64,000 nt of DNA from positions 248,001 through 312,000 of the forward strand of contig CALNZX010000006.1 of NCBI GenBank assembly GCA_942491105.1, in the 5' to 3' direction. The notes under the pieces are model-generated. The model had not been told where the DNA came from and did no database searches. It saw nothing but the letters and a program-made list of their open reading frames with translations. The number at the start of each line of letters is the position of its first letter. Position 1 is the stretch's first letter. This document shows positions 36,309 through 46,200 of this stretch, piece by piece. This stretch comes from JBBEAM01 sp942491105. GTDB lineage: Bacteria; Pseudomonadota; Alphaproteobacteria; Kiloniellales; DSM-21159. The translations under genes and the position numbers were made by a program.

Positions 36309-36603
36309 TGCCGCCTAGCGGCTATGGAGCTACACGGGCTTGCGACATAAGCGCAGTGGACCCGGGGGCAGTACCCGGCGCCTCCACCATTCTCTACGGG
36401 GGCGAAACAGGATCGACACGCGTGGTAAAGGCTTTCTCGGTTCCCGGCATGGTACCGCCGTTATCGGGCCGTACAATAGTTGCCAACGACAACTATGCTG
36501 AGGTGCGTCTGGCTGCGTAAGCAGCTCGACCGTCTCAAATCAATCCGTTGCGGTTAGCACCGTAACGTGGGGCTCGCGGGCCGCCTCGCAACAGAAGGCC
36601 CGC
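36309..36603 (+). ncRNA. ssrA: Circularly permuted two-piece tmRNA
   Basis: The 3' tRNA-like half comes first: T-arm segment CCGGGGGCAGTACCCGG, acceptor CGCCTCC and CCA (ending near 36390). After eight bases (TTCTCTAC) the 5' half starts with GGGGGCGAAACAGGATCGAC (about 36399). GGGGGCG pairs with CGCCTCC, so the two pieces rejoin into a tRNA-like end. The tag frame encodes ANDNYAEVRLAA and ends with TAA at 36518-36520. This permuted order is typical of alphaproteobacteria, where processing excises the intervening bases. It rescues stalled ribosomes and marks nascent chains for ClpXP. The SspB gene is next door. Outer ends are approximate. Confidence 0.9.
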
Positions 36604-36610
36604 ACCTTTT
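36576..36610 (+). terminator. Terminator of ssrA
   Basis: The stem GCGGGCC/GGCCCGC has a 14-base loop and is followed by ACCTTTT. It may also form part of the mature 3' structure of the coding piece. Confidence 0.6.
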
Positions 36611-36654
36611 ATGTGGGCGTAAGAATCCACATCCAGGGAGAAGACCGAATACGC

Positions 36655-37239
36655 ATGACCGAAGACTCACTCCGTTACGACCTGATGGTGGAAGACGCTC
36701 TGCGCGGCGTGGTCCGCGCCGCCTTGACGGAGGCCGCGGAAAACGGCCTGCCCGGCGAACACCACTTCTACATCACCTTCAAGACCGGGCATGCCGGGGT
36801 CGATATCCCGACCAGGCTGCGCGAGCGCTATCCCGACGAGATGACCATTGTGCTGCAACACCAGTTCTGGGATCTGATCGTCGAGGAGGAGCGCTTTACC
36901 ATCACCTTGAGCTTCGATGGCAAGGCCGATCCCCTGCGCATTCCCTTCGCGAGCGTGGTCGCCTTCGCCGACCCTTCCGTCAAGTTCGGCCTGCAGTTCG
37001 GGCAGGACGGCGAGCTTGAGGGGGTCGACGACAGCAGTCTGGCCGACGGCGAGGACGACGAACTCGAAGATACGGCCGGGTCCCAGGCGCCGGCGGAGCT
37101 CGCGGCCTCCCGAAAGGCCTCCGGAGACTCCCAGGACAACGCCGAGAACGCGCTGTCCACCGAGGACAGTGGCGGGAGCGATGACGGCGACAAGGTCGTC
37201 GCCCTGGACCGCTTCCGTAAGAAACCCGCGGATCGCTAA
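36655..37239 (+). CDS. sspB: ClpXP adaptor SspB
   Basis: This 194-residue adaptor has a substrate-binding domain in the first 110 residues (LRYDLMVEDALRGVVRAALT, HHFYITFKTGHAGVDIP, PDEMTIVLQHQFWDL), then an acidic flexible linker rich in Glu, Asp and Ser. It ends in a short C-terminal ClpX-binding motif (VVALDRFRKK). It tethers SsrA-tagged proteins to ClpXP. ATG 36655 is preferred over the earlier in-frame codon because of AGGGAGAAG upstream and the conserved start. It directly follows ssrA, which makes the tag it recognises. The linker is somewhat long. Confidence 0.93.
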   Translation: MTEDSLRYDLMVEDALRGVVRAALTEAAENGLPGEHHFYITFKTGHAGVDIPTRLRERYPDEMTIVLQHQFWDLIVEEERFTITLSFDGKADPLRIPFASVVAFADPSVKFGLQFGQDGELEGVDDSSLADGEDDELEDTAGSQAPAELAASRKASGDSQDNAENALSTEDSGGSDDGDKVVALDRFRKKPADR

Positions 37240-37353
37240 GGTTTCGGCGGCCCCGGCCGTCTCCGTGAGATCAAACGCACGGCTTTATCCCGATTCGAAT
37301 TCAGATGGCCCCGCGCCCTTATCTGCCGCCGACGGTATTCATGGGATACCCGG

Positions 37354-37391
37354 TTGATCTCCCTCAATGCGCTAAATACGTCAATGACGTA
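37354..37391 (+). promoter_or_regulatory. FNR/FixK-like box and adjacent palindrome before uspA-type gene
   Basis: TTGATCTCCCTCAA (37354-37367) matches TTGAT-N4-ATCAA in nine of ten positions. Ten bases on, TACGTCA-A-TGACGTA (37377-37391) is a perfect 7-1-7 palindrome. Both lie 36-74 bases before the ATG at 37428. Oxygen-responsive control of a universal stress gene is common in alphaproteobacteria; the second palindrome is unexplained. Confidence 0.5.
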
Positions 37392-37427
37392 GTCGTTTAT
37401 TCGACATAAAACCGAGGGAGCGAAAGT

Positions 37428-37841
37428 ATGTACAAGAAAATCATGGTTCCGGTGGATCTCGCGCACCAGGAGAAGCTGGACAAGGCTCTGGCGGTCGCCA
37501 CCGATCTCGCGCGGCACTACGGCGCGGCGCTCTGCGTCGTCGGGGTCACGGCCCCGCAGCCGAGTTCCGTGGCGCGCAGCAGTGAGGAATACGCCGAGAA
37601 GCTCGCCGCCTTCGCCGCTCAGCTAAGCGAGAAACACGGCCTGGACATCGAGACCAGGGCGGTCATCAGCCACGATCCCGCCCGGGATCTGGACACAGCG
37701 CTCGGCAAGGCCGCGGGGGAGCTGGGCGCCGAGCTGATCGTCATGGCGTCCCACGTCCCGAACTTCGCCGAGCACATCTTCGCCTCGAATGCCGGCTACC
37801 TCGCCTCGCATGTGGATTGCTCGGTTTTCATCGTGCGCTGA
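37428..37841 (+). CDS. Universal stress protein (UspA family)
   Basis: This 137-residue single-domain Usp protein starts MYKKIMVPVDLAHQEKLDKA, with a conserved Rossmann-like beta-alpha start. It ends with the glycine loop region ELIVMASHVPNFAEHIFASN, then SHVDCSVFIVR. The loop lacks the G-2x-G-9x-G-S/T pattern of strong ATP binders, so it may be of the non-ATP class. ATG 37428 follows GAGGGAGCG. The upstream FNR/FixK-like box suggests induction at low oxygen. Confidence 0.9.
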   Translation: MYKKIMVPVDLAHQEKLDKALAVATDLARHYGAALCVVGVTAPQPSSVARSSEEYAEKLAAFAAQLSEKHGLDIETRAVISHDPARDLDTALGKAAGELGAELIVMASHVPNFAEHIFASNAGYLASHVDCSVFIVR

Positions 37842-37870
37842 CAGGGGGCGGCCGCGCAGCGTGGCCGCTG

Positions 37871-38083
37871 CTAGACGGCGGCGCGCTGCCGTTCGCGGCG
37901 CAGCGCCCAGAAGCGGGCGCCGGGTAAGGACGGCGGTGGTCCCATATCGGGCTTGGGCGCGAGGGATTGGCGCATCGCCGCTTCGAAGCTGCCGAGGCGG
38001 CGGCGCAGCTCACGGCGTTCCGCCTTGGTCATCTTGCGCTTGGATTTTAACGAAAGATCCCTATCGCGCAGATTTTCGGACAT
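37871..38083 (-). CDS. Small basic hypothetical protein (70 aa)
   Basis: It starts at ATG 38083 with GGAG seven bases upstream and stops at 37871. The sequence is strongly basic and charged (LSLKSKRKMTKAERRELRRR) with a Pro-rich second half (PKPDMGPPPSLPGARFW). No membrane segment. I recognise no family. It could bind nucleic acid, judged only by charge. It is divergent from the hydrolase at 38189. Confidence 0.55.
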   Translation of the reverse strand: MSENLRDRDLSLKSKRKMTKAERRELRRRLGSFEAAMRQSLAPKPDMGPPPSLPGARFWALRRERQRAAV

Positions 38084-38188
38084 CCCTCTGCTCCATAGTA
38101 CCGTGAAGACACGCATCGCATTGCGGCCCCCTGCGCTGCAGGCCAGAATAAAATCCCAGCACACCGGAAAGATGCCAGAGACCTTCCT

Positions 38189-38812
38189 GTGACTTCGATC
38201 AAGAGTATCGCCGATGGACCCGAGTCGGCGCCAGCGACAATCGTCCTGGCGCACGGCGCCGGCGCGCCGATGGACACGCCGTTCATGGATTTCTTCGCGC
38301 AGGGTCTGGGCGCGCTGGGCTGGTCCCTGCGCCGTTTCGAGTTCCCCTACATGGCCGCCCGCCGCGAGGATGGCCGCAAACGCCCGCCAGACCGTCAGGA
38401 AAAGCTCTTCGAAAGCTGGCGCGCCGCGGTTTCGGATATCCCGCCCGAGACGCTGGTTATCGGCGGCAAGTCCCTGGGCGGCCGCATGGCCTCGATGCTG
38501 GCGGAGGAACTGCGGGCCCGTGCCTGCCTCTGTCTCGGCTACCCCTTTCACCCGGCCGGCAAGCCCGAGCGCCTGCGCATCGCGCATCTGGAAGAAATTT
38601 CCGTACCGACCTTGATTCTCCAGGGCAGCCGCGATCCGCTCGGCACGCGCGACGAGGTCGAGACCTATCCGCTCGGCCCGCGGGTTCGCCTGCATTGGGC
38701 CGAGGACGGCAATCACGATCTACAGCCGCGTAAGCTGTCCGGCCGCAGCAAGCAGCAGAACTGGCAGGAGGCGCTCGCCGCCATCGACGCCTTCCTGCGT
38801 CAGAATATTTAG
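38189..38812 (+). CDS. Alpha/beta hydrolase of the Tex30/KANL3 type
   Basis: This 207-residue protein starts at GTG 38189. It has the short alpha/beta-hydrolase core of this group: oxyanion region LAHGAGAPMDTPFM, nucleophile elbow GGKSLGGRMAS (Ser), acid in LQGSRDPLGTRDE and His in AEDGNHDLQPRK. Its substrate is unknown, and many members are described only as dienelactone hydrolase-like or hypothetical. It stands alone between small genes. Confidence 0.78.
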   Translation: MTSIKSIADGPESAPATIVLAHGAGAPMDTPFMDFFAQGLGALGWSLRRFEFPYMAARREDGRKRPPDRQEKLFESWRAAVSDIPPETLVIGGKSLGGRMASMLAEELRARACLCLGYPFHPAGKPERLRIAHLEEISVPTLILQGSRDPLGTRDEVETYPLGPRVRLHWAEDGNHDLQPRKLSGRSKQQNWQEALAAIDAFLRQNI

Positions 38813-38872
38813 GCTTATCCATATCATGCCGCTTCGCGCCCGGCGCACGCGAGCCTTCGCTGCCTGGCCCGG

Positions 38873-41371
38873 CTAGGCCTCTTCCTCCTCCGCGCGGCCC
38901 AGGCGTTCGCTCGCGATCTTCTCGATGACGCTTTTGAGTCCCCGGCTGCTGTTGAGCAGTCTGCGGAAATCCCGCCGCTCCAGCACCAGCAGATTGCAGT
39001 AGCCCCGGGTCAGCACATCGGCCATGCGCGGCTGATTGTGCAGCAGCGCCATCTCACCGAAAAAATCGCCGGTGCCCAGGATAACCGGGCCCTCCGGCAG
39101 CAGCACCTCGGCATCGCCCGTGGCGATGAAGTACATCGCCTTGCCGTGCTCGCCCTTGGCGACGATGCGCTCTCCGGGATGGGCCAGGCGGGCCCTGAGC
39201 AGCTCGGCCACACGCAGCAGCTGTGCGTCCTCAAGCTCGGCGAAGAGCGGCACCCGGCGCATGATCCGGGTCAGATTGATGCCGATATCGAGCGGCGGCC
39301 GCGCCTCGCAGGCGCTGCGCCGCGCCGCGAGGTCGCGCTGCAGATCGTTGAAGACCTCGCGGCTGATCAGGTTTTCCTCCAGATGCCGGTGGTAGGCCTC
39401 GTCCTCCAGCCGCAGCGCCGCCCGCGTCAGGTACTGGGCCCGCAGGGCGGCGGCGTAGGAGGGGTACTGCACCTCGACCGCGCGCAGGGCGTCGCCGACG
39501 AGGGACAGCCGCTCCTCCAGAACCTGCAGCAGGACCTCGGTGGTCGCGTCCCCAAGCAGCGGCTTGACCGAACGGCGGGTAAAGGTGAGCAGCTCGCGCA
39601 GCACCATCTGGCTTACGATCAGGATCTCGAAACGGCTGGCCAGGCGCTGCGACAGCGGCCGCGACCAGCCGCAGCGCCGCTGCAGCCACATCGCCAGCTT
39701 CAAGCGCCAGCTGTGCCGCAGCATCTTCTCCGCTGCCGCCTGGTAGCCGACGACGCCGTCGTCGGTCGCGGCGTCGAGCAGCTTGTCGGCGCGCGCGCTG
39801 AGCACCGTCACGAGACGGCTCGAGATGCTGCGCTCCTCGAAATGCGCCAGGTAGAGTTCGCGCTCCTGGGTCGCCAGGGCCAGCAGCCCCACCGCTTCGC
39901 GCTCCTGCTTCGACAGAGCCGTCAGCGCGTCGGACTCGACCGGGGTATCGGAGGTCTCGCCAATCGGCAGGGCCTCGGCCAGTTCCGGCGCGAAGCCGTA
40001 CTCCTCGGCCGTGGATTTCACCTGGGCGCGGATCTGCCCGCGCGACAGCTCCCAGACCCGGTCACGCAGCGCCTGCTCGGTGGGGCTGAGGCGGTCGAGG
40101 CCAAGCAGCTGCAGCAGCGGCCGCAGACTCGGCGCCGAGACGAACAGCGTGAAGAACACGAAACCGCTCGCCAGCACGGCGATGAAATGCTGTGCCTCCG
40201 GGAAAATCCGCGGGTCGTGGCTGACCGACAGCGCCAGCGCCAGGGTCACGGCCCCGCGTAGGCCGCCCCAGAGGATCACCGCGCGGTACTTCTGATCGAT
40301 CGGATGCACCAGACGCGCCGCGGTCAGCAGCGGCAGCAACAGCTGCAGCACGAAGCCCCGCGCCGCCAAAGCCGCCAGGATCAGCACCCCCAGCAGGCCG
40401 AGGTCGTGCCAGGTCGCCGCCGCCAGCACACGCACCGCCAGCATCGAGGCCAGCACGAAAATCAGGGCGTTGGCCCAGAATTCGAGCTGCGCCCAGATCC
40501 GCAGCAAGCCCCGCCAGGCCGCCGGGGCCAGGCGCACCGGCCCATAGATGGCGATGGTCAGGGCCGCGGTTACCACGGCGATCACGCCGGAAACGCCGAG
40601 GTAACTCTCCCCGAGAATATAGGCCAGATAGGCGAGGCAGACCGACACCGTGACCGCGGCGACCGGCCCCTCGCGCAGCACCCCGAGCAGGGTCGCGGCG
40701 CCCCGCGCCAGCAGGTAGCCGAGCGCCACGCCGCCGGCGAAGTCGACGGCGAAGACAATCAAACCCCGCCCGAAATCCGGCGCCCGGAAGCCGGCCAGCA
40801 TCTCGAAGAAAATCGCGAAGAGGGCAATCGCGGCGGCGTCGTTGAACAGGCTTTCCCCGGCGACCAGCCCGCGCAGCCGGCGCGGCGCGCCGATATCCCC
40901 GAAGATGGCGAGCACCGCCGAGGGGTCGGTGGTCGCCACGATGGCGCCGAGCAGCAGGCAGACCACCAGGCCGAACTCGGAAAAAGCGTCGAGCGCGAAG
41001 CCGACGAAACCGATGCACACGACGACCGCGACCACCGCCATCACCAGCACCGCGCCGATCTCGTCCAGCATCTGGCGCAGGTCGACGGTGATGCCGGCGG
41101 CGAACAGCAGCGGCGGCAGGAAGATGAACAGAAAAGCCTCGGTATCCAGGCCAAGCCGGCCGAGACCCGATAGCGCGTCGCCGATCGGCTGCGCGGCGCC
41201 GAACAGCCCGCTATCCGGCGGCACCAGAGGTGCCAGCAGGCCCAGCGCCAGACCGAAGGCCGCCAGCAGCATGGTGTAGGGCAGCGACAGACGATCCGCC
41301 AAGGGCATCAGCAGGCTGACGCCGAGCAGCAGCGTAAACAACGCCAAGAGTACGGGCACGATGTCCGGCAT
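38873..41371 (-). CDS. CPA1-type Na+/H+ antiporter with C-terminal cyclic-nucleotide-binding-like domain
   Basis: This 832-residue inner-membrane protein has about 12 helices in the first 410 residues. They contain the exchanger core: FLPPLLFAAGI and ATTDPSAVLAI, with the key Asp of the transport site, and later ESLFNDAAAIALF. A long cytoplasmic part follows. Near the C-terminus, residues about 705-815, is a CAP/cNMP-type beta-roll (RLAHPGERIVAKGEHGKAMY, then GDFFGEMALLHNQPRMADVL). Domain order resembles plant SOS1 and some bacterial NhaP proteins. It would export Na+ or K+ under ligand control. Transcribed away from fumC. Confidence 0.88.
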   Translation of the reverse strand: MPDIVPVLLALFTLLLGVSLLMPLADRLSLPYTMLLAAFGLALGLLAPLVPPDSGLFGAAQPIGDALSGLGRLGLDTEAFLFIFLPPLLFAAGITVDLRQMLDEIGAVLVMAVVAVVVCIGFVGFALDAFSEFGLVVCLLLGAIVATTDPSAVLAIFGDIGAPRRLRGLVAGESLFNDAAAIALFAIFFEMLAGFRAPDFGRGLIVFAVDFAGGVALGYLLARGAATLLGVLREGPVAAVTVSVCLAYLAYILGESYLGVSGVIAVVTAALTIAIYGPVRLAPAAWRGLLRIWAQLEFWANALIFVLASMLAVRVLAAATWHDLGLLGVLILAALAARGFVLQLLLPLLTAARLVHPIDQKYRAVILWGGLRGAVTLALALSVSHDPRIFPEAQHFIAVLASGFVFFTLFVSAPSLRPLLQLLGLDRLSPTEQALRDRVWELSRGQIRAQVKSTAEEYGFAPELAEALPIGETSDTPVESDALTALSKQEREAVGLLALATQERELYLAHFEERSISSRLVTVLSARADKLLDAATDDGVVGYQAAAEKMLRHSWRLKLAMWLQRRCGWSRPLSQRLASRFEILIVSQMVLRELLTFTRRSVKPLLGDATTEVLLQVLEERLSLVGDALRAVEVQYPSYAAALRAQYLTRAALRLEDEAYHRHLEENLISREVFNDLQRDLAARRSACEARPPLDIGINLTRIMRRVPLFAELEDAQLLRVAELLRARLAHPGERIVAKGEHGKAMYFIATGDAEVLLPEGPVILGTGDFFGEMALLHNQPRMADVLTRGYCNLLVLERRDFRRLLNSSRGLKSVIEKIASERLGRAEEEEA

Positions 41372-41510
41372 GATCGCTAATCTGCCGCAGCCGGGGCATC
41401 TCGGCCAGGGACATTGCGGAGATCGCCAGAATCTTGCGCGAGACCTCTGGCGTCACGCGCCCGTCGTGCTATGACTCCGCAAACTTCCGCACAGCAAGCA
41501 AGGACCGGAA

Positions 41511-42986
<1,476 letters not shown>

Positions 42987-42988
42987 AC

Positions 42989-43231
42989 GTGAGCACGAAG
43001 CCCGTCTCGGAGATTCGCAAGCGCTCCGTCACCATCGCCGGACACGATACAAGTCTCAGCCTGGAAGAGGTCTTCTGGAAGGCGCTGCAGGCACGGGCCA
43101 AGGCCGAGGGCCTCTCGGTCAACGCCCTGGTCGAGCGAATCGACAGCCAGCGCCCGCTGAAAGAGCGCAGCCGCAATCTCTCCAGCGCGGTCAGGGTGTA
43201 TCTGTTCGAGCAGGCGGCGCGCCGGGAATAG
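42989..43231 (+). CDS. Ribbon-helix-helix domain protein (RHH_4-like)
   Basis: This roughly 80-residue protein starts at GTG 42989, two bases after fumC. The strand and helices of an RHH fold are visible: KRSVTIAGHDTSLSLEEVFW, then KALQARAKAEGLSVNALVER. Such proteins usually bind DNA or pair with partners, but small RHH_4 family members next to fumC and DUF4169 genes have no settled role. Here DUF4169 is at 47581, beyond the asmA-type gene, so the group has been split. Confidence 0.8.
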   Translation: MSTKPVSEIRKRSVTIAGHDTSLSLEEVFWKALQARAKAEGLSVNALVERIDSQRPLKERSRNLSSAVRVYLFEQAARRE

Positions 43232-43246
43232 CCATGCCGTAGCTCG

Positions 43247-46200
43247 CTAGTTCTTCCGGGTGCCCTTGAGGATGTTGCGGATGAAGTTGGCGCCGGGCTG
43301 ATTTTGCTCGGGCGTGGCTTCTGGTTGAGGTTCGGGCTGCGGTTCCGGCTGGGATGAAGCCCCACCATCGGATTGCGGCTGCTGCGGTTCCTGCCATTCC
43401 TGCTCGGCCGGCGCGGGCTCGGGCTCCGGCTTGCGGACGCCAATGCCTTCCAACAGCTTCTGCAATTGCTGCTCGCCGGAGGGTTCCTCGGCCTGCGGCT
43501 GCGGGTCTTGAGGCACCTGCGTGACAGGTTCCTGCACCGCCGGAGTCTCCACGGGCGCTTGTTCTGCCGCAGGCTGCTGCTCCACCTCGGCGGGCCGAGG
43601 CGTCGGCTGCACGATGCCGTCGAGAGTTTCCTCGCTCGGGGCTTCTTCCGCGTCTTGCCCGGTGGGTTGCTCGACGGGTTGCTCGGCGGGTTGTTGGGCG
43701 GGTTGCTGAACCGGCGCATCGGCGGAGGGCTGCCCGGCCTCGCCCTCGATGACCTCGGTCAGGGGGCGGGTTGCATCGCTTTCAGATCCCTGGGTCTCGG
43801 TGGCGGGGGCTTGCGGCGCGGGGACTTCCGTGGCGGGGACTCCCGAGGCGGGGGCTTCCTGCTGCTCCACCGCCGGTGCCTGGCCGCCCAGCACGCCGCC
43901 GGTGATGCCCTGGAGCACGCCGCCCAGGCCACCCTGCCCGCTGCCGCTTGGCTGTTGCTGGCCCTCGGTCTCTTGCTGCGCAGCGCCCCCACCTGTGAGG
44001 TTCTGAAGCACGCCGCCGAGGCCGTCGAGGCCGCTCTGCGCGCCGCCGCTCTGCTGCCCGCCCTGCCCGGTCAGGTTCTGGATCATGCCCTGGAGCCCCT
44101 GCTGGCCGCTCGGGGTCATCGCCAGGCCGCCGAGCTTGGTGTTGGGGTCGTCGAGCGGGCCGATCAGGCCGAGGGTGACGAAGGGGTTCTCGGTGTCCGC
44201 GTTCTGGAAGAGCTGGGTCGCGAAGTCGATCTGCCAGTCCGGAAGATTGGCCGCCATGCCCCGCAGCAGGGCGAAGGCGCCCTGGCCGTCGAGGCGGCCA
44301 TCGTCGGTGCGGATCACGCCGTTCTCTATGTTCAGGGTGCCGCTCAGGCTCGCCGCCTCGCCGCCGAAGGCGTTGAGGATCAGGAAGGCGGCATCGGCGA
44401 TGCCCTGCACCTCCTTGACCTGGGAGCCGAGGAAGCCAAGCAGCACGGCCAGGCCCTTTTCCTCGGCGCTGGCGCGGGCCTGCAACTTGCCGTCGATCAG
44501 GCCCGTTCCGTTGAGGTTGTCGACCAGCTCGCGCTGGCTGATGCCGCGGGTGGTCATGTCGGCGGAGAAGGACAGCGGGCCGCTGACCCGGTCGACGCCG
44601 CCGAGCACGCCGGCGAGCTTGGCCGTGTCCACCTGCTCGGCCGTGACCGAGAGATCGGCGGCGATGTCCTGCTGCGCGGTCACGGTGCCGGTGACGGCGA
44701 CGCTGCCGCCGAAGAGACCGCCGTCGAGGCGCTCGATGGTCAGCACGCCGTCGCGCAGCTTGGCCAGTACCGTGGCCTGCTCCAGCCGCCACTCCTCGTG
44801 GATCAGTGTTTCCGCCTGCAGGTCGATGTCGGCATCGAAGCGGCGCAGCGGGCCGGTGTCGATGGCTTGGCTGGACCAGCGCTCGTCGCTATTGGGCGCC
44901 GGCGCAGCGCCGTCTTCCCCGCCCGCACCAGCCAGGCCGAAGGCGGCCAGGGGCAGTTCGCCCGCGTCGAGATCGGCGGTGATCAGAGGCCGCGCGCCGC
45001 TGTTGTCGTAGATCACCTCGCCGCTGAGATCGGTCGGTCCGACCCGGCCAGCGATGCCGCTCACGGTCATGCGCTGCGGCGAGCCGGCGACCTGCGCCTT
45101 CAGGTCGATACCGCCGCTGCCGGCGGGCAGGGCCTGGTCCGGCGCGAAGACCGCCACCAGGGCGGAGAGATCGGGCTGCCGCAGGTCGAGCGCCAGGTCG
45201 AGCTCCGGCGCCGTGAGCAAGCTGCCCGCGCTGCCCTTGGCGGCGAGGCTACCGCCCGTGAACCCGGCGGTGGCGTCGAGGGTCAGCGCCTCGGCGCCGC
45301 CCGAGGCCGTCCCCGCGAGGGTGACCGGGCCAAGCCGGGCCAAGGTGCCGTCGGGGTCGCCGATTCCAGCCACCGCGGCCAGCGCCGCCGGCTGCTTGAT
45401 CGTCAGATCGAAACGGCCGTTCTCGATCTCTGGCTCCAGCGGCAGGCCGGAGAAGGATCCAGCGAGCTGGCCGGACAGCGGCGCGGCGTCGATCTTGCCG
45501 TCCAAAGTGAAGCCCTGCAGTCCGCCGCTGATCGCGCCTTGCGCAGTGAAGGGGCCGAGGCGCACCAGAGGGCCGTCGCTCTCCAGGCCAAGCACCCGCG
45601 AGACCGCGGCCGGATCGTTGACCGCGACATCGAAACTGCCGTCGCGCAGCGCCGGGGCGTCGGGCAAGCCTTCGAGCCGCCCGGACAGCGCCGCCCGGCT
45701 GTTGGCGAGATTGCCGACCCGCGCCTCGCGGATGGTCATGCCGCCATTCTGCACCGTCGCGTCGAGGTGCAGGTCGTAGAGCGTCTGGCCCTGATAGACC
45801 ACCTGCCCCGCGCGCAGGTCGAGGTTGGCGTCGAATCCAGCCAGGGGATTGGCGGCCGAACCGGCGTCGCCGTTCTCCCCGCCGCCGCCAGTCTTCGCGC
45901 CGAGATAGGCGTCGAGGTTGATCTTGTCGATGGTGATCCCGGCGCCGAAGCTGCGGCCTTGGCCCAGCGCGATGGCGAGGCCGCCGGTGATCTTGCTGAC
46001 GTCCAGCACGGCGTCGATCGCGGTCAAGTCGATCTGCCGGGGGGTCGCGACGATCTGGGTGATCAGGGAGGCGCGGCGCAGCCGTTCCGCCGAGATGCCA
46101 TCGACGCCGATCTCCAGCCAGCCCAGCAGGGTGCGCAGATTGTCGGACTCGGCCTGGAGGCTGCCGCTGAAGCGCGGGCCGCCTTCCGAGGGAGCGAGCG

